Position numbers and translations under genes: made by a program. Of a stretch of 37,500 bases of DNA, positions 8,317-18,382 are shown one piece after another. The stretch comes from Serratia liquefaciens. GTDB taxonomy: Bacteria > Pseudomonadota > Gammaproteobacteria > Enterobacterales > Enterobacteriaceae. The notes beneath the pieces are model-generated. The model did no database searches and was not told the DNA's origin. It saw only the letters and a list, made by a program, of their open reading frames with translations. The DNA lies in NCBI GenBank assembly GCA_012719855.1, contig JAAXZN010000012.1, positions 1 to 37,500 on the forward strand, given 5' to 3'. The first letter of the stretch is position 1. Every line of letters begins with the position of its first letter.

Positions 8317-8349
8317 GCAGCAGGAGAGAAAAAACGCCTCTCCTGCTGC
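8317..8349. terminator. strong 12-bp hairpin between convergent genes
   Basis: GCAGCAGGAGAG and CTCTCCTGCTGC form a perfect 12-bp stem with a nine-base loop. There is no T run after it, so it may stop transcription poorly or protect mRNA ends instead. It lies between the uncharacterised gene and cysB. Confidence 0.5.
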
Positions 8350-8381
8350 ATAAATCGTTTGTTGGTCGTTAGATTAACGGC

Positions 8382-9665
<1,284 letters not shown>

Positions 9666-9696
9666 AAAAACCAGCCACAGGGGCTGGTTTTTTCAT
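9666..9696 (-). terminator. terminator downstream of topA
   Basis: AAAAAACCAGCC and GGCTGGTTTTTT around a short loop (ACAGG). The stem reads well on both strands; it lies 21 bases after the topA stop. Confidence 0.85.
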
Positions 9697-9716
9697 GTTG
9701 CACTCAGGCTGTAAAT

Positions 9717-12314
9717 TTACTTTTTGCCTTCAACCCACTTGCCATCGATGTAGAAAGCGGACCAGCCGGTGGCTTTGCCGTCTTTCTCCGAAGAGACATA
9801 CTGCTGTTTGGTTTTACGGCTGAAACGCACCATGGTTTTGTTGCCTTCCGCGTCCGCTACCGGCGCATCTGCCAGGTAACGCAGCTTTTCAGGCAGGCGA
9901 TCCTTAAACCTCGCCAGTTCTTCCACCAATGGCGCACGGGTTTCGCGCGATTTAGGGAAGGTGTTGGCCGCCAGGAACACACCGGCTGCGCCGTCACGCA
10001 GAACAAAGTAAGCGTCCGACTTTTCACACGGCAGTTCCGGCAATGGAACCGGATCTTCCTTCGGCGGTGCAACATCACCGTTACGCAGGATCTTGCGGGT
10101 GTTTTTGCAGTTCTCGTTGGTGCATCCCATGTACTTACCGAAGCGCCCCATTTTCAGGTGCATTTCGGAACCACATTTATCGCACTCAACCACCGGGCCG
10201 TCATAGCCTTTCAGGCGGAACTCGCCCTCTTCGATCTCGTAGCGGTCACACGCAGGGTTATTACCGCACACGTGCAGCTTGCGCTGGTTATCGATCAGGT
10301 AGCTGTCCATCGCCGTGCCGCATTTCTGGCAACGACGGCGGGCGCGCAATGCGTTGGTTTCCGCATCATCCCCTTCGAGAACGTTCAGCACTTCCGTTTC
10401 CGGCACCAGGTTAATGGTGGTTTTGCAGCGCTCTTTCGGCGTCAATGCATAACCGGAACAACCCAGGAATACGCCAGTGCTGGCAGTGCGAATGCCCATC
10501 TTGCGACCGCAGGTCGGGCAGTCGATGCTGGTCATCACCATCTGATTCGGGCGCATACCGCCTTCTTCAGGATCTTTTTCCGCCGTTTCCAGCTGCTCGC
10601 TGAATTCGGCAAAGAATTCATCCAGCACCGCTTTCCACTCGGCGTGATTGTTCGCTACCTGATCCAGGCCATCTTCCATGCGGGCGGTGAAATCATAGTT
10701 CATCAGCTCGCGGAAGTTTTCTTCCAGACGGTCGGTAACGATCTCGCCCATTTTTTCGGCGTAGAAACGGCGGCTTTCGACCCGCACATAACCACGATCC
10801 TGAATGGTTGAGATAATCGAAGCGTAGGTGGATGGACGGCCAATACCGCGTTTTTCCAGCTCTTTTACCAACGAAGCTTCACTGTAGCGTGCAGGCGGCT
10901 TGGTAAAGTGCTGGCTTGGGATCAGCTTTTGCAATTCCAGCTCGCTGCCCACTTCAACATACGGCAAGGTGCGGTCTTCATCGCCCTTACGCAGCGCCGG
11001 CATCACTTTGGTCCAGCCATCGAAACGCAGCGTGCGGCCCTTGGCGCGCAACTGATAATCACCTGCCTTGACCGACAGCGTGGTGGAGTCGTACTGCGCC
11101 GGCGTCATCTGACAGGCGACAAACTGACGCCAAATCAGCTGATACAGCTTTTGCGCATCCGCTTCCATGTCTTTCAACTGCTCGGCCAGCACGTTCACAT
11201 CCGACGGACGGATAGCCTCATGCGCTTCCTGCGAGTTTTCTTTGCTGCTGTACTGGTTCGGCGCTTTCGGCAGGTACTTGTCGCCGAAGTTGTCGCCGAT
11301 GTAACCCCGCACCATGTTGAGCGCGTCCTGGCTCAGGTTGGTGGAGTCGGTACGCATATAGGTGATATGACCGGCTTCATACAGGCGCTGGGCCATCATC
11401 ATGGTTTTCTTCACGCCAAAGCTCAGACGGGTACTGGCCGCCTGCTGCAACGTGGAGGTAATGTAAGGCGCCCCCGGCTTGCTGCTGGTCGGTTTGTCTT
11501 CGCGATCCAGCACCGTATAGCGGGCTTTTTCCAGCAGTTTGAGCGCGGCGTGAGTTTGCTCGCGATTAACCGGCTTGAAAGGTTTGTCGTGGGCATGCGT
11601 CACTTCCATTTGCAGCGAGGTATCACCCTTGGCTAACAAATCGGCGTGCAACTCCCAATATTCTTCCGGCACGAAGGCTTTGATATCGCGTTCACGCTCT
11701 ACCACCAGCCGTACCGCAACGGACTGCACGCGTCCTGCCGACAGGCCACGGGCAATTTTCTTCCACAGCAGCGGCGAAACCATGTAACCCACCACACGGT
11801 CCATAAAGCGACGCGCCTGCTGTGCGTTAACGCGGTCGATATTCAGCTCGCCCGGCTGTTTGAACGCATTTTGGATCGCGTTCTTGGTAATTTCGTTAAA
11901 CACCACGCGGCTAAAGCGTTTGTCGTCACCCCCGATCACTTCCCGCAGGTGCCAGGCAATGGCTTCCCCTTCGCGGTCAAGGTCGGTTGCGAGATAGATG
12001 TGGTCAGCGTTTTCCGCTAACGACTTTAACTCGGCGACAACTTTTTCTTTACCCGGCAGGATTTCGTATTGCGCTTCCCAACCATGGTAAGGATCGACGC
12101 CCATCCGATTTACCAGCGCCGTCTTCTCATCTTTTTTAACTTTCTTCTTGGCTTTGTTTTCGGTTGAGTCAGCGCTCTTTTTGCTGGCTGAGCCACTGGT
12201 CGGCAAATCACGGATATGACCGACGCTGGACTTCACCACGTAGTCATTACCTAAGTATTTATTAATAGTTTTGGCTTTTGCCGGGGACTCAACTATTACG
12301 AGAGCTTTACCCAT
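9717..12314 (-). CDS. topA: DNA topoisomerase I
   Basis: 865 residues, equal to E. coli TopA. The TOPRIM domain carries E9 and the D111-L112-D113-x-E115 triad. The active-site tyrosine is Y319 ([10 protein letters not shown]). The C-terminal third has several four-cysteine zinc ribbons ([25 protein letters not shown]). It relaxes negative supercoils by cutting and passing single strands. In E. coli transcription uses several promoters, including heat-shock ones; the 426-base upstream gap has room for them, but I cannot place them. Confidence 0.98.
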   Translation of the reverse strand: MGKALVIVESPAKAKTINKYLGNDYVVKSSVGHIRDLPTSGSASKKSADSTENKAKKKVKKDEKTALVNRMGVDPYHGWEAQYEILPGKEKVVAELKSLAENADHIYLATDLDREGEAIAWHLREVIGGDDKRFSRVVFNEITKNAIQNAFKQPGELNIDRVNAQQARRFMDRVVGYMVSPLLWKKIARGLSAGRVQSVAVRLVVERERDIKAFVPEEYWELHADLLAKGDTSLQMEVTHAHDKPFKPVNREQTHAALKLLEKARYTVLDREDKPTSSKPGAPYITSTLQQAASTRLSFGVKKTMMMAQRLYEAGHITYMRTDSTNLSQDALNMVRGYIGDNFGDKYLPKAPNQYSSKENSQEAHEAIRPSDVNVLAEQLKDMEADAQKLYQLIWRQFVACQMTPAQYDSTTLSVKAGDYQLRAKGRTLRFDGWTKVMPALRKGDEDRTLPYVEVGSELELQKLIPSQHFTKPPARYSEASLVKELEKRGIGRPSTYASIISTIQDRGYVRVESRRFYAEKMGEIVTDRLEENFRELMNYDFTARMEDGLDQVANNHAEWKAVLDEFFAEFSEQLETAEKDPEEGGMRPNQMVMTSIDCPTCGRKMGIRTASTGVFLGCSGYALTPKERCKTTINLVPETEVLNVLEGDDAETNALRARRRCQKCGTAMDSYLIDNQRKLHVCGNNPACDRYEIEEGEFRLKGYDGPVVECDKCGSEMHLKMGRFGKYMGCTNENCKNTRKILRNGDVAPPKEDPVPLPELPCEKSDAYFVLRDGAAGVFLAANTFPKSRETRAPLVEELARFKDRLPEKLRYLADAPVADAEGNKTMVRFSRKTKQQYVSSEKDGKATGWSAFYIDGKWVEGKK

Positions 12315-12740
12315 ATTTACCTTTACCTAATTTTATTTCTTCTAAAAAGAAGTCTTTTATCTCGCCGTGCCGCAGCGATTCATATCTCTTTTTTATATTG
12401 CGGCAGTCTGACAAGAGATCAACATGTTTTTTTCTATTGGCTGCCTAACTGCTCAACCTGAACGCAAGTTGTTGATCCTGCCTGCTATTCACCCATGCCC
12501 CAGAAGTATGGCTGTGTGAGACTCATTAATGGCGTAAACAAAACCTTCCACCCGACGCCGCAAAATCCCACACTGTACCTGATAAAAAGCGTCACGCAAC
12601 CTAATTAGCACGGAAAGGCAGATTTCGCCAATCGGCAGATACCGCTAGCCATCCAGACGGCAAATAAACCTTAGTCTGTTTGCGGATAAATGCGAACTGG
12701 CGTTAGAATAAGTGCAGAATTTATGATTGGAGTGTAATAA
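12315..12740. promoter_or_regulatory. divergent topA-yciN intergenic region with a yciN promoter candidate
   Basis: A 426-base gap without a credible gene. On the plus strand TTGCGG (12680-12685) and TAGAAT (12704-12709), 18 bases apart, form a plausible sigma-70 promoter 31 bases before yciN. The topA side is AT-rich close to the start. No riboswitch or small RNA was recognised. Confidence 0.4.
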
Positions 12741-12992
12741 ATGCGCACTAATACCTCACCCATTGATCGTGAAAGCTTGCTGCTCGAAGCAAATAACCTT
12801 ATTCGCCAGCACGATGATTATCTGCATGGCATGGTTGCCACCGACGTTGAACAAAAAGGCAGCGTTTTAGTTTTCCGCGGAGAATTCTTTTTGGATCCGG
12901 ATGGATTGCCAACGGCAAAAACTACCGCAGTATTTAATATGTTTAAACATTTGGCTCACGTGTTTTCTGAAAAATACCATTTGGTCGATTAA
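12741..12992 (+). CDS. yciN: DUF2498 protein YciN
   Basis: 83 residues, cytoplasmic, without signal or membrane segment. It has the family's central stretch [17 protein letters not shown], and the end KYHLVD matches the E. coli protein in layout. The position between topA and sohB and divergence from topA are also as in E. coli. A GGAGTG site precedes the ATG. The function is unknown in the family. Confidence 0.93.
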   Translation: MRTNTSPIDRESLLLEANNLIRQHDDYLHGMVATDVEQKGSVLVFRGEFFLDPDGLPTAKTTAVFNMFKHLAHVFSEKYHLVD

Positions 12993-12995
12993 GCA

Positions 12996-13021
12996 TAAAA
13001 AAAGGGGGCTTCGGCCCCCCA
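12996..13021. terminator. bidirectional terminator between yciN and sohB
   Basis: AAAAAAAGGGGGC and GCCCCCC around TTCG. It is four bases after the yciN stop and about 20 before the end of sohB. Confidence 0.7.
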
Positions 13022-13039
13022 GCGGTTTACTCGTTGCGA

Positions 13040-14086
13040 TTAAAGCAGTGACTTTTCGCCGCGCTGCCACCAGCGTAACAGCAGACGATCGACACTTTCA
13101 GCCGCGCTGCCGGTAAAGCGGTCCATCAGGCGTTTACGACGCGCATAACGTACCCCCACCACCTCGTGATTTTCCATTTCAGCAATCAGCAGATCGTCAC
13201 TGGTGCCAATCGCATCAACCAGCCCTTTTTCTTTCGCCTGGGTGCCGAACCAGTGTTCACCGGTTGCCACGCTGTCGATATCCAGCGATGGACGCTGCTG
13301 ATGCACAAATTCTTTAAACAGTTGGTGGGTTTCGTTCAGATCTTCGCGGAACTTCTCACGCCCCTGTTCGGTGTTTTCGCCAAACAGCGTCAGCGTGCGT
13401 TTGAACTCGCCGGCGGTGTGCAATTCCACGTCAATATCGTTCTTTTTCAGCAAGCGGTGGAAGTTCGGGATTTGCGCCACAACGCCGATGGAACCAATGA
13501 TGGCAAAGGGAGCGGCAACGATGCGATCTGCCACGCAGGCCATCATATAACCGCCGCTGGCGGCTACCTTGTCTACCGCTACCGTCAGGCGAATGCCGCC
13601 GGCGCGTAAACGGGCCAACTGCGATGAGGCCAGCCCGTAGCCATGAACGACCCCGCCCGGGCTTTCCAAGCGCAGCAGAACCTCGTCCTGCGGCGTCGCC
13701 ACCGCCAGCACCGCAGAGACTTCCTCGCGCAGTGAAGTCACTTCATGGGCATCCATGCTGCCTTTGAAGTCCAGCACGTATAGACAAGGTTTAGTGGCTT
13801 CCACCGCGCCGGCTTTCGCGCGCTGTTTCTTCAGTTTATCGTCGGCTTTGGTCTGCTTTTTAAACTGCTTGCTCCAGGCCTTTTGTTCCGCTTCGCCCAT
13901 CCGCGCCAAACGCATATCGCGCTGCATGTCCCGGTATTGTTCTCCGAGGTCGGTAAGCTGCAGTTCCCCTTTGTGTCGGGCTTTGCGTTGCCCAAGGCTG
14001 ACCGCCAGCAACGCCAGCGCGGCGATGGCAATCACAACCGTCGCGACTTTGGCCAGAAACAGGCCGTAAACAGATATAAACTCCAC
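13040..14086 (-). CDS. sohB: inner-membrane S49 protease SohB
   Basis: 348 residues. A membrane helix (about 8-31) is followed by a charged stretch and a single S49 peptidase domain (about 100-300). The serine nucleophile is S177 in VAASGGYMMACVAD, and the likely lysine base is K229 in GEFKRTLT, in line with the Ser-Lys dyad of this family. SohB is a suspected signal-peptide or membrane-protein peptidase, first found as a multicopy suppressor of htrA. It is divergent from yciK. Confidence 0.96.
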   Translation of the reverse strand: MEFISVYGLFLAKVATVVIAIAALALLAVSLGQRKARHKGELQLTDLGEQYRDMQRDMRLARMGEAEQKAWSKQFKKQTKADDKLKKQRAKAGAVEATKPCLYVLDFKGSMDAHEVTSLREEVSAVLAVATPQDEVLLRLESPGGVVHGYGLASSQLARLRAGGIRLTVAVDKVAASGGYMMACVADRIVAAPFAIIGSIGVVAQIPNFHRLLKKNDIDVELHTAGEFKRTLTLFGENTEQGREKFREDLNETHQLFKEFVHQQRPSLDIDSVATGEHWFGTQAKEKGLVDAIGTSDDLLIAEMENHEVVGVRYARRKRLMDRFTGSAAESVDRLLLRWWQRGEKSLL

Positions 14087-14444
14087 AGATTCCGCCTTTA
14101 TTAACAGGTTGTTAGTACTATCTCATTCATTCTAGCCAACCGAAGCGGTGGCTGTCGCGACTAAATAAAAATTCCTTGTGCAGCTTCTTTACTATGTGGG
14201 CGGGTTTTGGCTTAACCAAGCCGGCCTGCTGCCATTTTTGTTACAAAAGAATGCCGTTTATGCTGCCTAATCATTGAAAATACGATCCATTTAAGGCATA
14301 TAACACGGATTATTCGTCAAGATGATGATCCAAATTCGCTGTGGGGCCTGTATGCGGTCGAGCCTTTGCTCCTGTCATGGCCCCTCAATCCACCCCCTCC
14401 CCGATGCAAGCGGGAGACCAGCCACCAAGGCGCGAGGAATTATT
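14087..14444. other. sohB-yciK divergent intergenic region
   Basis: About 358 bases that must carry promoters for both genes. The open frame of yciK extends back to 14322, but those codons look unlike the conserved protein. I see no clear operator, hairpin or small gene. Confidence 0.4.
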
Positions 14445-15206
14445 GTGCATTACCAACCCAAGCAGGACCTGTTGCAACAACGTATTATTCTGGTTACCGG
14501 CGCCGGTGACGGTATCGGCCGCGAAGCGGCACTCACCTATGCCAAATTTGGCGCGCAATTAGTACTGTTGGGTCGCACCGAAAGTAAACTTAAGGCGGTT
14601 CAGGCCGAGATCGCCAAACTCAGCAACGCCCCCACTTACACCATCACGCTGGATTTGCTGCACTGCACGCAGGAACAGTGCCAACGAGCGGCAGACGAGC
14701 TTGCTACGCATGTTCCGCGTCTCGATGGCGTGCTTCACAACGCCGGCCTGCTGGGTGACATCGCTCCGATGGCAGAACTGTCGATGACAATGTGGAACGA
14801 AGTGATGCAGGTGAACGTCAATGCAACCTTTATGCTCACCCAGGCGTTGCTGCCTCTGCTGTTGAAATCCCCTGCCGGATCGTTGGTCTTTACCAGCTCC
14901 AGCGTCGGCCGTAAGGGACGTGCCAACTGGGGGGCTTACGCCGTGTCGAAATTCGCCACTGAAGGCATGATGCAGGTGCTGGCCGATGAATATAAAAATC
15001 GCAATCTGCGGGTAAACTGCATCAATCCAGGTGGAACTCGCACCCAAATGCGCGCATCTGCGTTTCCAGACGAAGACAAAAGCAAGTTGAAAACTCCGGC
15101 GGACATTATGCCGCTTTACCTCTATTTGATGGGGGATGACAGCCGTCGCAAAACCGGCATGAGTTTCGACGCTCAGCCGAACCGTAAACCCGGCGCGGCC
15201 GAATAA
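14445..15206 (+). CDS. yciK: short-chain dehydrogenase/reductase YciK
   Basis: 253 residues. I place the start at the GTG at 14445, preceded by GAGG at seven bases, because the protein then begins HYQPKQDLL exactly like E. coli YciK. The Rossmann motif is VTGAGDGIG (about residues 17-25), the NAG motif is in LHNAGLLGD, and the catalytic set is SSSVGR with YAVSKFA. It is a cytoplasmic SDR oxidoreductase of unknown substrate. btuR follows after 14 bases, so the two likely form an operon. Confidence 0.93.
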   Translation: MHYQPKQDLLQQRIILVTGAGDGIGREAALTYAKFGAQLVLLGRTESKLKAVQAEIAKLSNAPTYTITLDLLHCTQEQCQRAADELATHVPRLDGVLHNAGLLGDIAPMAELSMTMWNEVMQVNVNATFMLTQALLPLLLKSPAGSLVFTSSSVGRKGRANWGAYAVSKFATEGMMQVLADEYKNRNLRVNCINPGGTRTQMRASAFPDEDKSKLKTPADIMPLYLYLMGDDSRRKTGMSFDAQPNRKPGAAE

Positions 15207-15220
15207 AGGGGGGGTTTATC

Positions 15221-15811
15221 ATGGCTGAAGATCGCCACCAACAACGTCAACAACGCTTGAAAGAACAGGTTGACGCGCGTATCGCTGCTGCTCAGGAAGC
15301 ACGGGGATTGCTGCTGGTATTCACCGGCAACGGCAAGGGAAAAACCACTGCGGCGTTTGGCACCGTGACCCGCGCCGTTGGTCACGGGATGAAGGCCGGC
15401 GTCATTCAGTTCATCAAGGGTGAATGGCCGAACGGTGAGAAAAACCTGCTGCAGCAGCACGGTGTCGAATTTCAGGTGATGGCGACCGGCTTTACCTGGG
15501 AAACGCAGGATAAGGCCAGCGATACTGCCGCCTGTCAGGCCGTATGGCAACACGGCAAGCGTATGCTGTCAGACAACAACCTGGATCTGGTGCTGCTGGA
15601 CGAACTGACTTACATGGTCAGCTACGGCTACCTTGAACTGGAGGAGCTACTGGAAGCGCTACGACAACGCCCTGCGCACCAGACGGTAATCATCACCGGA
15701 CGCGGCTGCCATCGCGATTTGTTGGAGCTGGCGGATACGGTGACGGAAATGCGGCCGGTGAAGCACGCGTTTGACGCGGGTATCAAGGCACAGCAGGGAA
15801 TTGACTGGTAA
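15221..15811 (+). CDS. btuR: cob(I)yrinic acid a,c-diamide adenosyltransferase
   Basis: 196 residues, equal in length to E. coli BtuR. The P-loop GNGKGKTT is at residues 36-43 and the domain continues with LVLLDELTYM and ITGRGCHRDLLELAD. It adds the adenosyl group to cob(I)alamin or corrinoid precursors and so makes the active vitamin B12 coenzyme (CobO/CobA type). A strong purine-rich ribosome site precedes the start, 14 bases after the yciK stop. Confidence 0.97.
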   Translation: MAEDRHQQRQQRLKEQVDARIAAAQEARGLLLVFTGNGKGKTTAAFGTVTRAVGHGMKAGVIQFIKGEWPNGEKNLLQQHGVEFQVMATGFTWETQDKASDTAACQAVWQHGKRMLSDNNLDLVLLDELTYMVSYGYLELEELLEALRQRPAHQTVIITGRGCHRDLLELADTVTEMRPVKHAFDAGIKAQQGIDW

Positions 15812-15822
15812 CGGAAAGAAAA

Positions 15823-15850
15823 ACGCCGCAGCCTGAATGGGCTGCGGCGT
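15823..15850. terminator. terminator between btuR and rluB
   Basis: ACGCCGCAGCC and GGCTGCGGCGT, a perfect 11-bp stem with a six-base loop between convergent genes. The A-rich stretch on its left side gives a U run for rluB transcripts. Confidence 0.75.
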
Positions 15851-15855
15851 GATAA

Positions 15856-16752
15856 TCAGCTGCGTTTGCTCGGTTTGCCCGGCTTGCTGCCCGCGGCACT
15901 GCGGCGACCACTGCCGGCTACCTGGGTGTGACGCTTAACGGCACGACGGATCTGGTTGGCCTTCACACGGCGGCGTTCACGTTCAATCGGCATCTTGCTG
16001 ACGGTTTCCGGCTTCAACTCAACCAGTTCGCGCAGGTAGTTAATCGCCGGCAGTTCAAGCTCGGTCCAACCGCCACGAGGAATGCCTTTAGGCAGATCGA
16101 TATCGCCGTAACGCACACGGATCAGGCGGCTAACCTGAACGCCAACGGCTTCCCAAAGACGACGCACCTCGCGGTTACGCCCTTCGGTCAGGGTCACGTT
16201 GTACCACTGGTTTATGCCTTCGCCACCCTGGAAAGTGATGGTGCGGAAAGCGGCCGGGCCATCTTCCAGTTGAACGCCTTTGCTCAGTTGCTTCACTTTT
16301 TCGTCGTCAATCTGGCCAAATACGCGCACGGCATATTCACGCTCGACTTCACGACTTGGGTGCATCAGGCGGTTAGCCAGTTCACCGTCGGTGGTGAACA
16401 ACAGCAGGCCTGAGGTGTTGACGTCCAGGCGCCCTACCGCTACCCAGCGGGAACCACGCAGCTTAGGCAAGCGATCAAAGACCGTCGGACGGCCTTCAGG
16501 ATCGCTGCGGGTGCAAAGCTCGCCTTCCGGCTTGTAATACGCCAGCACGCGGCAAACCGCTTCTTCAGATTCTTTAACCGAAACGACGTGACCATCCAGA
16601 CGGATTTTCATTGAAGGAGTCACTTCAACGCGGTCACCCAGTTTGGCAACTTTACCGTCGACGCTGACGCGCCCGGCTTCAATAATGGTTTCGATTTCAC
16701 GGCGCGAGCCATGACCGGCACGCGCTAAAACTTTCTGTAACTTTTCGCTCAT
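15856..16752 (-). CDS. rluB: 23S rRNA pseudouridine(2605) synthase
   Basis: 298 residues. An N-terminal S4 RNA-binding domain (about 1-60) is followed by the RsuA-type catalytic domain with D110 in [14 protein letters not shown]. The C-terminal tail is basic and disordered-looking, rich in R, K, G and S. RluB makes the pseudouridine at position 2605 of 23S rRNA. Its start codon overlaps the stop of an upstream frame that I reject as a gene. It is the last of a run of minus-strand genes from trpH. Confidence 0.96.
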   Translation of the reverse strand: MSEKLQKVLARAGHGSRREIETIIEAGRVSVDGKVAKLGDRVEVTPSMKIRLDGHVVSVKESEEAVCRVLAYYKPEGELCTRSDPEGRPTVFDRLPKLRGSRWVAVGRLDVNTSGLLLFTTDGELANRLMHPSREVEREYAVRVFGQIDDEKVKQLSKGVQLEDGPAAFRTITFQGGEGINQWYNVTLTEGRNREVRRLWEAVGVQVSRLIRVRYGDIDLPKGIPRGGWTELELPAINYLRELVELKPETVSKMPIERERRRVKANQIRRAVKRHTQVAGSGRRSAAGSKPGKPSKRS

Positions 16753-16853
16753 TGAGCAACCTCTAGTGTCGCCTTCACAGGCGTCGGGGGGATGACCGCC
16801 GCGGCGCCAGGCACCACAACGGTAACAATACGTTTACTTAGATCGAACCGCGC

Positions 16854-16859
16854 ATTATA
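16854..16859 (-). promoter_or_regulatory. possible rluB promoter (-10)
   Basis: On the minus strand a perfect TATAAT lies about 100 bases before rluB; the best -35 at usual spacing is weak (TTTCAA). It suggests that rluB has its own promoter rather than depending only on the genes upstream. Confidence 0.35.
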
Positions 16860-16959
16860 CAGGCTTTCAATAGGGTTGAAACCCACTTTGTTGTCTGGTC
16901 GATTATCGAAAGCTATCGATGGCGCGAGAACCCGCTTTATCACCCACTCGGAAAACGGA

Positions 16960-17757
16960 TTAATCACCGAGGAAATCGGTTACCGCCTGGAATACGGCCG
17001 CTGGCTGCTCGAGGATCCCAAGGTGAGTGCGGGCATGTTCCAGACGGACGACCGAGAAAAACGGGTGGCTGTCGGCAAAGCTCTGCTGTTGTCGTAAATA
17101 GTCTTCGTCGCGATCCAATGAGTAAATATGTCGGCAAGCAGGCGGAGAGGTTAGTTCCCCCAGCCGGTTTAGCGGCGAACCGTATTGCCGATAAGCTTGC
17201 TCAATCGCCACACCGGCAGCCTGCCAAACGCGATAGTCCTCCTGCGCCATTTCAACGGTCAAATGCTGTTTGACCTGAGGGTGTTCAATACCGCCCTGCC
17301 AGAAAGTGAACAAGTTATCACGCGCCGCCAGCCAGTGTTCCGGCCGCTGCATTTGTTTTACCGAGTCGAAAAATGCTGTTTCAGGCTGCGTCATGATCCA
17401 ATCGAGAAACACCATTCCCTGTATTTGCTGCGGCATGCGCTCAGCCAACTCCACCGCTATCCAGCTGGCATGCGCTACCGACAGCGTCACAAACCGATCC
17501 ACTTGCAGCTCAAGCAGCAATTGCTGGAGATCTGCCAGCAGATCCTCTGCCTCAAGGGAGATCCCGGCATCGCGATCGGACAGGGCGTGTCCCCGCCAGT
17601 CGAGGCTGATCACCCGATACTTTTCCGCCGCCAGTGCGGTAAAGGGGGCAAATACGGTTTTTGGTTCACACCAACCGGGCAGCAGGACCAACGTCAGCGG
17701 GCCTGAACCGGAATCATGATAATCGAGGGAATGCGTGCCATGGCAAAACGCTGTCAT
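16960..17757 (-). CDS. alpha/beta-hydrolase-fold protein resembling cofactor-free quinolone 2,4-dioxygenases, nucleophile replaced by Ala
   Basis: 265 residues, no signal peptide. From memory it follows the cofactor-free dioxygenase HOD (1H-3-hydroxy-4-oxoquinaldine 2,4-dioxygenase) along much of its length: LLPGWC (25-30), DWRGHALS with W54 and H57, an elbow at 93-97, LDWIM with D119, LFTFWQGG with W153, GSPLNRL, and THLGI with H245. In HOD the elbow reads H-S-H; here residues 94-96 are V-A-H, so alanine 95 replaces the nucleophile serine, while Asp and His remain. HOD-type enzymes open N-heteroaromatic rings with O2, without metal or cofactor, and relatives degrade the PQS signal. It could act this way or be a non-enzymatic relative. 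AGGAG precedes the ATG at good spacing. Confidence 0.72.
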   Translation of the reverse strand: MTAFCHGTHSLDYHDSGSGPLTLVLLPGWCEPKTVFAPFTALAAEKYRVISLDWRGHALSDRDAGISLEAEDLLADLQQLLLELQVDRFVTLSVAHASWIAVELAERMPQQIQGMVFLDWIMTQPETAFFDSVKQMQRPEHWLAARDNLFTFWQGGIEHPQVKQHLTVEMAQEDYRVWQAAGVAIEQAYRQYGSPLNRLGELTSPPACRHIYSLDRDEDYLRQQQSFADSHPFFSVVRLEHARTHLGILEQPAAVFQAVTDFLGD

Positions 17758-17904
17758 TTTATCTCCTAAACATCATATCCCTTACGGTAAGGGGATTTGT
17801 GCATTAGCAGTAAAATGACAGCCTTCGTCAGCTTCATCTATTGAAAAGGGTGCTAAATAAGGGGCTTCGCACCGAATGAAAAAATACGCACTAAATAAAC
17901 ACTA

Positions 17905-18264
17905 TTAATGCCGTTCACAGGGATAAGCGGCGGTTAATGCCAGCATAATGACCGAAGGCGCGGAATAGTGCAGCTGTTCCGGGTGTTCATTTAAATACTG
18001 CATCACCGCGTCCGCGGCCATCCCTACGCTCATCCCGGCATCCGGACAAATGCTGCGGTTGCCCTGCATTGAGAAGGTATCGAATACGCCGGCCACATAG
18101 CCCATAAACATCCCGCCATCGAGCGCTTCGGCGACGGTAGCCGCGCCGTTTTTATTTTTCACATAGCCGCTGGTTTCCGACAGCAAGGCGCTGCCGGAAT
18201 AAAACCCCGCGCTGGCCGCAGAGGAAAACAATATGGCCGCCAAAAGAGAAATCCGCTTAATCAT
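17905..18264 (-). CDS. exported Rap1a/Tai-like protein
   Basis: 119 residues. A signal peptide (about 1-19, cleavage after SAASA) leads to a mature helical protein of 100 residues. The pattern fits the Rap1a/Tai family: an N-terminal GSALL helix, GGMFMGYVAGVFDTF, a cysteine (SICPDAG), VMQYLNEHPEQLHYSAPSV, and a last helix ending LTAAYPC. The two mature cysteines could form a disulfide. Rap1a and Tai4 are periplasmic immunity proteins against type VI secretion amidases; Rap1a was described in Serratia marcescens. No amidase effector or secretion gene is nearby, so immunity is not shown here. It lies 147 bases upstream of the dioxygenase-like gene, same strand. Confidence 0.62.
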   Translation of the reverse strand: MIKRISLLAAILFSSAASAGFYSGSALLSETSGYVKNKNGAATVAEALDGGMFMGYVAGVFDTFSMQGNRSICPDAGMSVGMAADAVMQYLNEHPEQLHYSAPSVIMLALTAAYPCERH

Positions 18265-18382
18265 TGCTACGCATCCTGCCTATTATCAGTTTTTGATATT
18301 GTAGAATAGCGGCTTTACCGGCAAATGACGCCGTTGCCGCCACTTTTCAGAAAATGAGCAAAAGCGGCAGCGCAATGATGCA

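Noticed and set aside
10158-11636. Long plus-strand frames antisense to topA
   Set aside because: They mirror the codons of topA, which is complete with its active-site motifs on the other strand.
14322-14444. N-terminal extension of yciK to an ATG at 14322
   Set aside because: The added 41 residues are cysteine- and proline-rich and unlike YciK; the GTG at 14445 has a ribosome site and restores the family start.
16749-16967. 72-codon minus-strand frame whose stop overlaps the rluB start (ATGA) and whose GTG start overlaps the dioxygenase-like gene
   Set aside because: No ribosome site of note, no recognisable domain, and a TATAAT promoter candidate for rluB lies inside it. I read it as the rluB leader region, but the overlap is worth a conservation check.
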